Counted from the first letter of the stretch, positions 1 through 6,723 are shown. The stretch: DNA of 10,229 nucleotides from Oscillospiraceae bacterium (GCA_902761265.1 CACWJV010000059.1:1-10229), one strand, 5' to 3'. Notes: generated by a model not told the origin, from the sequence alone. Numbers and translations: made by a program.

Positions 1-408
1 GTCGGTATCGCCTGTCATGAAGCCGGCCACGCCGCCCAGCATGCGGAAAGCTATAAGCCTATCGCTGTGCGCAACGCCATTTTGCCGGTAGCGAACATCG
101 GCTCTTCGTCTGGCCTTTGGATCGCCGTGATCGGACTGATGCTCAACTGGACGATCCTTGTACAGATCGGTATCATCCTCTATGCGTTTGTGGCGCTGTT
201 TCAGCTTGTGACGCTGCCGGTGGAATTCAACGCCAGCTCCCGTGCGCTCAAGGTGATCGACGAAACGCAGATGCTGCAGGGCGAAGAATACCAAGGCGCC
301 CGCAAGGTGCTTTCTGCCGCCGCCATGACCTATGTCGCCGCGCTGCTCGTTTCCATCATGTCGCTGCTGCGTCTGATTTTGCGCGCACGCAGCAATAACC
401 GCAGATGA
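1..408 (+). CDS. YugP-type membrane zinc metallopeptidase, C-terminal part (5' truncated)
   Basis: Frame 1 is open from the first base and encodes the last 135 residues of a protein that begins outside the window. The zinc-protease motif HEAGH is at visible residues 6-10, followed by AAQH. Two hydrophobic stretches follow, about residues 38-64 (through IAVIGLMLNW and ILVQIGIILYAFVALF) and about residues 112-128, with PVEFNASSRAL between them. The PVEFNAS segment and this layout are typical of the YugP / neutral zinc metallopeptidase family (Zn_peptidase_2), integral membrane enzymes of uncertain substrate. The end is basic (LRARSNNRR), as expected for a cytosolic tail. Its stop overlaps the next gene's start by four bases (ATGA), so it is probably translationally coupled to rsmB. 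An ATG at 67 is internal and would exclude the catalytic motif, so I do not use it. Family assignment rests on motif and context; cellular role is unknown. Confidence 0.88.
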   Translation, partial: VGIACHEAGHAAQHAESYKPIAVRNAILPVANIGSSSGLWIAVIGLMLNWTILVQIGIILYAFVALFQLVTLPVEFNASSRALKVIDETQMLQGEEYQGARKVLSAAAMTYVAALLVSIMSLLRLILRARSNNRR

Positions 409-1724
409 TGGAACAGTCGCCGCGTATGGCCGCGTTTTCTTTGCTGATGCAGCAGCAAAAAAGCGGCAGCTTTTCGAATTTGTTACTGGAAAAAAGCGAC
501 CGGATGCAGGCTTTCGACGCCCGAGACCGCGCCTTTATTACGGCGCTGTTTTACGGTGTGATCGAACGGCTGCTGACGCTTGATTATAATTTATCGCTGT
601 ATTTGCAAAAGCCGCTCAAGAAGCTGCAGCCGGAAGCGCTGTGTCTGTTGCGCCTTGGTGCCTATCAGCTATTGTTTTTGCAATCGGTGCCAGCTGCCGC
701 AGCTGTTAATGAGACGGTGAAGCTGGCCAACAAAAAGTGCCGCTATGCAGCGGGTTTGATCAATGCCGTTTTGCGTAAAGTCGCGCAGAACGGTCTTTGC
801 CTGCCTGATGAGGGCGACAAACTGTCTTTTCTTTCCGTTAAGTATTCCTGTCCTGCCTGGCTCATAGACCGCTGGCTTACCTGCTACGGCGAAGAAAACA
901 CCATCGGGATATTGGAAACTTCCCCGCAGCCCGCCGGACTGACGATTCGCGTCAATACGGTAAAAACGTCCGTTGAAGCGCTCCGGCAGCAGTTGCGCAA
1001 CGAGGGTGTGGAAAGTGAACCGCTCTCCGTTTCGGATGCGCTGGTGCTTCAAAAGCTGCCCTGTGCACTCGATCAATTGCCGTCGTTCCGGAAGGGTCTG
1101 TTTCATGTGCAGGATACAGCGAGTATGCTTTGTGCGCTTGCTGTGGATGCAAAACCCGGCCACACGGTCTACGACCTTTGTGCTTCGCCGGGAGGCAAGA
1201 GTTTTACGATTGCCGAAACGATGAATAACAGCGGATCGGTTCATGCTTTTGATCTTTATGAAAAACGTGTCGGCTTGATCGCGGACGGTGCAAAACGGCT
1301 TGGTTTGTCCTGTGTTACGGCAAAACCGGCGGACGCTTCGGTGTTTGATCCGCTGCGTCCGAAGGCCGACCGCGTGCTGTGTGATGTGCCTTGTTCCGGC
1401 CTCGGCATCCTGCGGCAAAAGCCGGAGGTTAAATACAAGGATCCGGCGTCGCTGCATCGGTTGCCCGAGATTCAAAAAGCAATCCTCGATTGCGGCGCGC
1501 AGTATGTCAAAGACGGCGGGCGGCTGGTCTATTCCACCTGTGCGCTGGATCCGGATGAAAACGAACGGGTCTGTGAATCGTTTTTGCTGTCGCATCCCTC
1601 GTTTGCACCTGTGCCGCCACTGCCGGATCTTTCCACCGACTGCTTTTTAACGCTGATGCCGCATAAGATGGACTGTGACGGCTTTTTCATCGCCGCATTT
1701 CAAAAAGGGGAACACCATGACTGA
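405..1724 (+). CDS. rsmB: 16S rRNA (cytosine-C5)-methyltransferase RsmB
   Basis: The family methylates C967 (E. coli numbering) of 16S rRNA using S-adenosylmethionine. At 439 residues it has the usual length. The N-terminal part, about 1-130, is a helical NusB-like RNA-binding domain (LLRLGAYQLLFL, then VNETVKLAN and GLINAVLRK). The catalytic domain follows: SAM-binding motif DLCASPGGKS at 257-266, DVPCSGLG at 327-334 with Cys330, and STCALDPDENE at 377-387 with Cys379. The two cysteines are the pair expected of RNA m5C enzymes: the TC cysteine attacks the base and the PC cysteine helps release product. The C-terminus keeps the typical DGFFIAAF strand. The gene begins with ATGATG; I use the first ATG, which overlaps the upstream stop by four bases. 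It overlaps rlmN by eight bases. Both neighbours fit the standard Firmicute rsmB-rlmN order. Confidence 0.96.
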   Translation: MMEQSPRMAAFSLLMQQQKSGSFSNLLLEKSDRMQAFDARDRAFITALFYGVIERLLTLDYNLSLYLQKPLKKLQPEALCLLRLGAYQLLFLQSVPAAAAVNETVKLANKKCRYAAGLINAVLRKVAQNGLCLPDEGDKLSFLSVKYSCPAWLIDRWLTCYGEENTIGILETSPQPAGLTIRVNTVKTSVEALRQQLRNEGVESEPLSVSDALVLQKLPCALDQLPSFRKGLFHVQDTASMLCALAVDAKPGHTVYDLCASPGGKSFTIAETMNNSGSVHAFDLYEKRVGLIADGAKRLGLSCVTAKPADASVFDPLRPKADRVLCDVPCSGLGILRQKPEVKYKDPASLHRLPEIQKAILDCGAQYVKDGGRLVYSTCALDPDENERVCESFLLSHPSFAPVPPLPDLSTDCFLTLMPHKMDCDGFFIAAFQKGEHHD

Positions 1725-2763
1725 TCTTCTCTCAATGTCAAAGCCCGAGCTGGAAGCGCTAATGGAACAGCTCGGTGAAAAACGCTTTGCCGCGTCGCAA
1801 CTGTTTTCCTGGCTGCATAAGCAGCGTGTGTCGTCCTTTGATGAGATGACCAATCTTTCTAAGACATTGCGCGAAAAATTGAAAAAAAATTATAACATTT
1901 CCACCTGTGCTATTGCAAAAAAGCTCGTTTCAGTGTATGATGAAACAGTTAAGTATTTATTTACACTTTCGGACGGCGAACAGATCGAATCGGTCGTGAT
2001 GAAATATAAATACGGCTATACGATCTGCGTTTCCAGTCAGATCGGATGCAAAATGGGCTGTACGTTTTGCGCCTCAGGAATTGCCGGGTTTGTACGCCAT
2101 CTGCTGCCGGGAGAAATTTTGGCGCAGGTCTATACCGCCGCGCGCGACCTCGATGTGCGCATCAGCCATATCGTGATGATGGGTGTCGGCGAACCGCTGG
2201 ATAATTTCGACAATGTGCTGCGCTTTCTGCAACTCGTCACAAACGAAAACGGCTACGATTTGAGCATGCGCAACATTTCGCTTTCCACCTGCGGTATCGT
2301 GCCCGGCATCTACCGGCTGATGGAGGAAAAGCTGCAATTGACGCTCTCCGTGTCCCTGCATGCTCCGAATGATACTATCCGTTCCCGTACCATGCCGGTC
2401 AACCGCCGCTATCCGATCGACGAACTGCTCAAAGCCTGCCGTGCCTATACCAAACATACAAACCGCCGCATTTCTTTCGAATATGCGCTGATCGCCGGCG
2501 TCAACGACTCCGACGCATGTGCCGAAGAGCTGGCAAAACGGCTGCACGGGATGCTGTGCCATGTCAATCTGATCCCGGTCAACAGTGTGAAGGAGCGCGA
2601 CTATACGCGTTCGGATACGGCACGGATCAAACAGTTTATGCATGTGCTCGAGACCCGACATATCAACGCAACGGTCCGACGTACGCTCGGCAGCGACATC
2701 AACGCCTCCTGCGGTCAACTGCGGCGCGGCGAAGGGCCGGGAAGTGAACCCAAACACGAATAG
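1717..2763 (+). CDS. rlmN: Dual-specificity 23S rRNA/tRNA adenine-C2 methyltransferase RlmN
   Basis: RlmN is a radical-SAM enzyme that makes 2-methyladenosine at A2503 of 23S rRNA and, in characterised cases, at A37 of some tRNAs. The 348-residue product has the iron-sulfur motif CKMGCTFC (Cys111, Cys115, Cys118), the GEP motif at 158-160 in MMGVGEPLDN, and SVSLHAPND in the barrel. The conserved C-terminal cysteine Cys332 (INASCGQLR) matches the residue that forms the protein-RNA adduct; a second conserved cysteine carries the transferred methylene. The N-terminal KRFAASQLFSWLHKQRV region is the accessory domain. I choose ATG 1717 because AGGGG at 1706-1710 lies six bases upstream and the product then starts with the usual MTDLLSMSKPEL. 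An in-frame ATG at 1675 would deepen the overlap with rsmB to 50 bases and lacks a good ribosome site. The last residues (EGPGSEPKHE) are a short polar tail. Confidence 0.96.
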   Translation: MTDLLSMSKPELEALMEQLGEKRFAASQLFSWLHKQRVSSFDEMTNLSKTLREKLKKNYNISTCAIAKKLVSVYDETVKYLFTLSDGEQIESVVMKYKYGYTICVSSQIGCKMGCTFCASGIAGFVRHLLPGEILAQVYTAARDLDVRISHIVMMGVGEPLDNFDNVLRFLQLVTNENGYDLSMRNISLSTCGIVPGIYRLMEEKLQLTLSVSLHAPNDTIRSRTMPVNRRYPIDELLKACRAYTKHTNRRISFEYALIAGVNDSDACAEELAKRLHGMLCHVNLIPVNSVKERDYTRSDTARIKQFMHVLETRHINATVRRTLGSDINASCGQLRRGEGPGSEPKHE

Positions 2764-2798
2764 ATTCAGATACTCTGCGCAATACATGAGGTGATTGC

Positions 2799-3527
2799 AT
2801 GAAGACGCTCGGAAACTCAGATATCGGCAAGATCCGGCAAAACAACGAAGACGCGTTCCGCTTCGGCAGCTTTGACGACGGTGTAACGTGGGCGGTCGTG
2901 TGCGACGGTATGGGCGGTGCGGCCGGCGGCCAGATCGCAAGCTCCATCGCAGCGGACATGGTCGGCAAAAAGATCGAAAAATGCTACAATCGCTCTATGA
3001 GCGAAAGTTCGATCGAAAATATGCTGCTTTCCGCCATCACAACAGCCAACGTGACCGTCTATGACCGGGCCATCGCCGATGATTTTTTGAGCGGCATGGG
3101 CACGACGATTGTAGCAGCCGTGATCAAAAACGGCGTTGTTTCCATCGCGCATGTCGGTGATTCGCGCGCCTATTTGATCCACGACGGCGCTTTGCAGCTT
3201 TTGACCAAGGATCACTCGCTGGTGCAGGAGATGTTCGATAACGGACAAATTACAGAAGATGAATTTGAAAATCACCCGATTAAAAACATCATCACCCGTG
3301 CGCTTGGTGTTGCGGAGCAGGTGGAGATCGAATTCGACACGGTTGAACTGCAAAAAGGCGATGTGCTGTTCCTGTGCACCGACGGGTTGAGCGGTACGGT
3401 CTCTAAGCAGGAGATGCTCGAGATTTATCATGAGTATAGCTTTGATCAGTTCACATCCAAACTGATCGAGCGCGCAAACCGCGCCGGCGGAAAAGACAAT
3501 ATCACGGTTGTTGCCGTGCAAGCATAA
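2799..3527 (+). CDS. prpC: PP2C-family Ser/Thr protein phosphatase (PrpC/Stp)
   Basis: This is a compact 242-residue soluble PPM/PP2C phosphatase that removes phosphate from Ser/Thr of proteins, including the partner PASTA kinase. Visible family motifs are GNSDIGKIRQNNEDAF at 5-20, the metal-binding CDGMGG at 35-40 (Asp36), GMGTTIVAAV at 99-108, HVGDSRAYL at 118-126, CTDGLSG at 193-199 (Asp195), and GGKDNITVV at 230-238 (Asp233). These supply the acidic residues that hold the catalytic Mn/Mg ions. There is no signal peptide or membrane segment, so it acts in the cytoplasm. The ATG is preceded by GAGGTGATT, a strong ribosome site, and lies 35 bases after rlmN; the kinase follows 17 bases after its stop. 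The phosphatase-then-kinase pair is the classic Firmicute arrangement, so the two products probably oppose each other on the same substrates. Confidence 0.96.
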   Translation: MKTLGNSDIGKIRQNNEDAFRFGSFDDGVTWAVVCDGMGGAAGGQIASSIAADMVGKKIEKCYNRSMSESSIENMLLSAITTANVTVYDRAIADDFLSGMGTTIVAAVIKNGVVSIAHVGDSRAYLIHDGALQLLTKDHSLVQEMFDNGQITEDEFENHPIKNIITRALGVAEQVEIEFDTVELQKGDVLFLCTDGLSGTVSKQEMLEIYHEYSFDQFTSKLIERANRAGGKDNITVVAVQA

Positions 3528-3544
3528 GAAGGGGAGACAGGATC

Positions 3545-5476
3545 ATGGAAAACTATGTCGGCAAACGGCTGGACGGACGCTATGAGATCATCGAGATTAT
3601 CGGCGTTGGCGGCATGGCTGTTGTATATAAAGCATTCGACAACATTGACAACCGTATCGTCGCGGTGAAAATATTAAAGGACGAATATTTGACAAACGAG
3701 GAGTTCCGCCGCAGATTCAAAAATGAATCCAAAGCAATCGCTGTACTTTCCCATCCCAATATCGTCAAGGTCTACGACGTGAGCTACGGCGACCGTCTGC
3801 AGTATATCGTGATGGAATATGTGGAAGGGATTACACTCAAGGAATACATTGAGCAGCAGGGGATCATCGAAACGCGCGAAGCGGTCTATTTTGTCACCCA
3901 AATTTTGCGTGCACTTCAGCACGCGCACGACAAAGGCATTGTCCACCGCGACATCAAGCCGCAGAATATCATGCTGATTTCCGACGGCACGATCAAGGTC
4001 ACGGACTTCGGCATCGCCCGTTTCTCCCGCAGCGAAACGAAAACAATGACCGAGACCGCGATCGGCTCCGTCCACTACATCAGCCCGGAGCAGGCCAAGG
4101 GCAGTGTGACCGATTCCAAATCGGACCTGTATTCCGTCGGCGTTGTGCTATATGAAATGCTGACCGGCAAGCTGCCGTTTACATCGGATAACGCGGTTTC
4201 CGTTGCGCTTATGCAGTTGCAAAAAGACCCTGTGCGTCCGCGCCAGATCAATCCGAACATCCCGATCGGTCTCGAGCAGATCATTATGCGCGCGATGCAA
4301 AAGAATCCGTTTGACCGCTATCAGTCTGCGTCTGAAATGCTCGTGGACATCGACGAATACAAGCGCAACCCCAACGTTAAGTTTGACTATTCCTATTTTG
4401 TCGACCGCCAGCCCACTAAATTCATCCCGACGCAGCAGGTGCGCGAGGATACATACCAGACCCAGTTGCAATCTCAGCCGCAGCCGAGACCTGCACAGCC
4501 CCAATCGCAGCGCCAGCGCGCACAGGCAGCCGCCGAAAACGCATTGGAAATGGAAAAGAAAAAGCGCCGCAAGGCAGTCGGCATTTTGCTCGGCGTGCTT
4601 GCCGCAGTCATTGTCTTGGCGTTTGTGGTTTGGAAATTTGTCCTGCCCGATAAGAATACGGTGGAAGTGCCGAATCTGGTCGCGCTGAATTTCCAAAACG
4701 ATGTCATGAATAATGACGATTATAAAGATTTCCGCTTCCTTTGTGAAACGGATGAACACAGTACAGCCGAAGCCGGTACCATCGTTTCGCAGGATCCGGA
4801 AAAGGGCCGTATCGAACGCGGCGGTACGATCACGCTGTATATCGCCTCCGGCGAAGAAGAAATCCGTGTGCCTGATGTTTACGGCTATGATTATCCGTAT
4901 GCTTCCACCATATTGAAAGCCGCGAATTTCGAAGTGAAGATTGAAAAAGAAGTGAACAACAACCGCACGGCAGGCACTGTGCTGCGTACATCTCCAGCCC
5001 GCGACGAAAAGGTGGAAGAGGGCGCAACGATCACAGTTTATGTTGCGACCGCCGGTGAACAGGATCCGGTGGAAGTGCCGAATCTGGTCGGTCTTACTGT
5101 GAATGAAGCGAAGGAAAAACTGGAAGACGCCGGACTGGAGCTTGACAATTCCCGCACGGAATACCGCGCAAGCTCACAGGAACGCGGCACGATCATCGGT
5201 CATGAATCGCTCGGCGAAAAAGTGCTCCCGGGCACTAAGATCGCCGTTTATGTGAGCACCGGCAATATGCCGACCAGAGCCACAACAACGGAATCTACGA
5301 CCGAATCCACCACTTCGTCCAGCACGTCCGAATCCTCCACCCAGAATTCCACGCAGGCAACAACACAGGACACGACTACATCCCCGACTACGACAGAAGC
5401 ACCTTCGACGGCTGCACCGACTACCACGACAACACAGCCGACCACAACGGACGGCCCGGTTATGGAATTTGATTGA
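3545..5476 (+). CDS. prkC: PASTA-domain Ser/Thr protein kinase (PrkC/StkP type) with Thr-rich tail
   Basis: A 643-residue single-pass membrane kinase. The cytoplasmic Hanks-type kinase domain spans about 13-272: glycine loop GVGGMA 20-25, Lys42 in VAVK, HRDIKPQN 134-141 with Asp136, DFG 154-156, a Thr-rich activation loop before SPE 180-182. A Gln/Pro/Arg-rich juxtamembrane linker covers about 296-330, then a basic KKKRRK stop and one membrane helix at about 344-367. Outside are three PASTA repeats (about 371-436, 438-504, 507-573), which in this family bind peptidoglycan muropeptides; the B. subtilis homologue controls spore germination and stationary-phase physiology. After the third repeat comes an unusual Thr/Ser/Gln/Pro tail, about 577-637, ending GPVMEFD. 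The start has a GGGGAG ribosome site 8 bases upstream. The partner phosphatase is directly upstream. Kinase identity is very secure; the gene symbol follows Bacillus usage. Confidence 0.97.
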   Translation: MENYVGKRLDGRYEIIEIIGVGGMAVVYKAFDNIDNRIVAVKILKDEYLTNEEFRRRFKNESKAIAVLSHPNIVKVYDVSYGDRLQYIVMEYVEGITLKEYIEQQGIIETREAVYFVTQILRALQHAHDKGIVHRDIKPQNIMLISDGTIKVTDFGIARFSRSETKTMTETAIGSVHYISPEQAKGSVTDSKSDLYSVGVVLYEMLTGKLPFTSDNAVSVALMQLQKDPVRPRQINPNIPIGLEQIIMRAMQKNPFDRYQSASEMLVDIDEYKRNPNVKFDYSYFVDRQPTKFIPTQQVREDTYQTQLQSQPQPRPAQPQSQRQRAQAAAENALEMEKKKRRKAVGILLGVLAAVIVLAFVVWKFVLPDKNTVEVPNLVALNFQNDVMNNDDYKDFRFLCETDEHSTAEAGTIVSQDPEKGRIERGGTITLYIASGEEEIRVPDVYGYDYPYASTILKAANFEVKIEKEVNNNRTAGTVLRTSPARDEKVEEGATITVYVATAGEQDPVEVPNLVGLTVNEAKEKLEDAGLELDNSRTEYRASSQERGTIIGHESLGEKVLPGTKIAVYVSTGNMPTRATTTESTTESTTSSSTSESSTQNSTQATTQDTTTSPTTTEAPSTAAPTTTTTQPTTTDGPVMEFD

Positions 5477-5477
5477 T

Positions 5478-6347
5478 ATGACAACACAGTATCAAGGCAG
5501 AATTATGAAAGGCATCGGCGGTTTCTACTATGTAGAGACCGCTGCCGGTCTTTTTGAGTGCAAAGCCAAGGGACGGTTTCGCAAAGAAAAACTGACGCCG
5601 CTTGCCGGTGATCTGGTTTCCATCACCGTCCGTGACGATCAGGAAAACACCATCGACGAGATCCGGCCGCGTAAAAACGCCCTCAAGCGTCCACCGGTTG
5701 CGAATGTGGATCGTCTGTTTCTGGTTATCTCCGCAGTGCAGCCGCTGCCGCGTCCGCTCGTGATCGACAAGCTGACCTGCATCGCTGAAAAAAATGAGAT
5801 CGAGCCGGTGCTCATTTTTTCAAAAACAGATCTCGCGCCGATCGAAGAATGGCGGCAAATCTATGCCACCACAGGTTACACAATGCTGGAAAACACGCAG
5901 CTTGATGCGATCCGTGCGCTGATCAGCGGCAAGGTTTGTGCTTTTACAGGAAATTCGGGCGTCGGTAAATCCACGCTCATCAATGCGCTCGCTCCCTCGC
6001 TAGACCTTTCGACTAACGAGATCTCCGAAAAACTTGGCCGCGGCAGGCATACAACGCGGCAGGCAGAGATCTTCCATGTGGCGGACGGTCTTGTCATCGA
6101 TACCGCCGGCTTTTCGTCGCTCGATCTGCTGCAGACGGAAGTGATCCAAAAAGATGAGCTTGCAGCCTGTTTTCCGGAATTTCGAGATCATCTGCTCGAC
6201 TGCCGCTTTTCCACCTGTTCCCACACCTGCGAAAAAGGCTGCGCCATCTGTGCGCTGGTTGAACGCGGCGAGATTTCGCCGTCCCGCCATAAAAGCTACT
6301 GTACGTTGTACGAAGAAGCCAAATCCATCAAACCCTGGGAGCTTTAA
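5478..6347 (+). CDS. rsgA: Ribosome small-subunit biogenesis GTPase RsgA
   Basis: RsgA (YloQ/CpgA/YjeQ) is a GTPase that checks late maturation of the 30S ribosomal subunit in the cytoplasm. The 289-residue product has an N-terminal OB fold at about 1-70 and a circularly permuted GTPase domain whose motifs come in the order G4 SKTDL (115-119), G1 GNSGVGKST (158-166), switch RGRHTT (188-193), G3 DTAGF (208-212). The C-terminal zinc domain has Cys242, Cys247, His249 and Cys255, spaced as in the family. G4 has Ser-Lys in place of Asn-Lys, a tolerable variation since B. subtilis-type proteins also depart from NKxD. I choose ATG 5478, one base after the prkC stop, because the protein then begins in the family style; a TTG at 5469 would add three residues. 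Neither has a clear ribosome site, so translation may depend on reinitiation after prkC. In B. subtilis this GTPase is also reported as a PrkC substrate. Confidence 0.95.
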   Translation: MTTQYQGRIMKGIGGFYYVETAAGLFECKAKGRFRKEKLTPLAGDLVSITVRDDQENTIDEIRPRKNALKRPPVANVDRLFLVISAVQPLPRPLVIDKLTCIAEKNEIEPVLIFSKTDLAPIEEWRQIYATTGYTMLENTQLDAIRALISGKVCAFTGNSGVGKSTLINALAPSLDLSTNEISEKLGRGRHTTRQAEIFHVADGLVIDTAGFSSLDLLQTEVIQKDELAACFPEFRDHLLDCRFSTCSHTCEKGCAICALVERGEISPSRHKSYCTLYEEAKSIKPWEL

Positions 6348-6413
6348 ACGAAGCACGCGTTTTTCTTTTGCGCATAGAATGAGGTGTACCGCGATAGCGG
6401 ATAACCAAGCAAA

Positions 6414-6418
6414 AGGAG
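6414..6418 (+). promoter_or_regulatory. Ribosome binding site deciding the GTG start at 6427
   Basis: The run AAAAGGAGATGAT contains AGGAG with an eight-base spacing to GTG 6427. The ATG embedded at 6419 is in another frame, and the in-frame ATG at 6379 has no comparable site. This is the main reason for calling the small protein from GTG. Confidence 0.75.
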
Positions 6419-6426
6419 ATGATCAC

Positions 6427-6579
6427 GTGTTTCGACCCGGCAAAAAAGCACCGTTGGGGTTGCTGTTTTCCGCTTTTGGCGCAGGACTGCTGCTGGCGCT
6501 GTGCTTCCCGACCAAGTTTATGCTGTTTATGCTGGCGCTTCTGCTGGTCGTACTCGGCGTGATCTCCTGTTTGCGATAA
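6427..6579 (+). CDS. Small two-helix membrane protein, unknown function
   Basis: I do not recognise this 50-residue protein. It starts at GTG 6427, eight bases after the strong ribosome site AGGAG (6414-6418). The same frame extends up to an ATG at 6379, but that start has no ribosome site. The product has a short basic head (FRPGKK, residues 2-7), a first hydrophobic helix at about 8-27 (APLGLLFSAFGAGLLLAL), a tight CFPTK turn at 26-30, and a second hydrophobic helix at about 31-48, ending in Arg50. The positive head and turn suggest a helical hairpin; both ends would be on the same side, probably cytoplasmic. It sits 79 bases after rsgA. Its stop codon overlaps the ribosome site of the spoVM-like gene, so the two are likely translated together. 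This suggests a sporulation or envelope role, but that is inference only. Confidence 0.72.
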   Translation: MFRPGKKAPLGLLFSAFGAGLLLALCFPTKFMLFMLALLLVVLGVISCLR

Positions 6580-6584
6580 GGAGG
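6578..6584 (+). promoter_or_regulatory. Ribosome binding site of the spoVM-like gene, overlapping the upstream stop
   Basis: AAGGAGG is a near-perfect Shine-Dalgarno match. Its first two bases belong to the stop codon of the preceding 50-residue gene. GTG 6591 is six bases downstream, whereas the in-frame ATG at 6585 touches the site directly and is too close to be used well. Confidence 0.78.
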
Positions 6585-6590
6585 ATGCTT

Positions 6591-6668
6591 GTGCAAATTG
6601 TTGTGATTCGAAGCCCCAAAGCGCTGCGTGGCTTTTTGAAACTGCTGTTTAAAATCAAAGATACATAA
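6591..6668 (+). CDS. spoVM: SpoVM-like stage V sporulation peptide (25 residues)
   Basis: This 25-residue gene (GTG start, TAA stop) encodes an amphipathic peptide with the core VIRSPKALRGFL, followed by basic and hydrophobic residues and the end KIKDT. It lines up without gaps against my recollection of B. subtilis SpoVM (26 residues, core TIKLPKFLGG): shared Met1, Ile6, Pro9, Lys10, Leu12 and Gly14, with conservative matches at positions 7, 15, 16 and 17. In B. subtilis the peptide lies in the outer forespore membrane, senses its convex curvature, and anchors the coat ATPase SpoIVA; Pro9 is needed for correct placement. Location supports the call, since spoVM lies shortly downstream of prkC and rsgA in Bacillus. 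The start is fixed by AAGGAGG at 6578-6584; ATG 6585 would give 27 residues but is too close to it. A terminator follows directly. Alternative: a chance reading frame, which the alignment, ribosome site and synteny together make unlikely. Confidence 0.83.
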   Translation: MQIVVIRSPKALRGFLKLLFKIKDT

Positions 6669-6674
6669 TACCTT

Positions 6675-6697
6675 TTGCCCTGCGGGGCAATTTCTTT
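6675..6697 (+). terminator. Intrinsic terminator after the spoVM-like gene
   Basis: TTGCCC (6675-6680) and GGGCAA (6685-6690) form a perfect six-pair stem with a TGCG loop, followed by TTTCTTT. It begins seven bases after the small gene's stop and marks the probable end of the long operon. The stem is short and the tail interrupted, so efficiency may be moderate. Confidence 0.7.
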
Positions 6698-6723
6698 CGA
6701 TTTCCTGAAATTGTGAAAAACCC

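Noticed and set aside
669..1595. A 308-codon open frame on the minus strand opposite rsmB
   Set aside because: It is the complement of a gene with all catalytic motifs in place. Its translation is rich in Arg, Gln and His with no family motif, as expected from the reverse of moderately GC-rich coding sequence.
2074..2940. A 288-codon minus-strand open frame across rlmN and prpC
   Set aside because: It spans two well-supported plus-strand genes, has no recognisable domain, and its composition is that of an antisense shadow.
5277..5455. Repeated ACN-rich DNA that could be a tandem-repeat or CRISPR-like array
   Set aside because: It is in frame inside prkC and is explained by Thr-rich coding sequence. 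There is no fixed repeat unit or spacer structure.
5469..5477. TTG at 5469 as the rsgA start
   Set aside because: It would add only three residues (MID), overlaps the prkC end, and has no better ribosome site than ATG 5478; it remains possible but is less likely.
6341..6369. Possible terminator after rsgA: GCTT/AAGC hairpin and T-rich stretch
   Set aside because: The stem has only four pairs, is separated from the T-rich stretch by GC bases, and the tail is interrupted; read-through to the small genes seems more likely.
6373..6380. CATAGAAT upstream of the 50-residue gene, close to a SigE -10 box (CATACAAT)
   Set aside because: A sporulation SigE promoter would make sense for spoVM, but I find no acceptable -35 element 13-15 bases upstream, so an eight-base match is not enough. 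5'-end mapping during sporulation would settle it.
6388..6399. CCGC-GATA-GCGG mini-hairpin before the 50-residue gene
   Set aside because: Only four pairs and no extension in either direction; expected by chance in a region of this composition.
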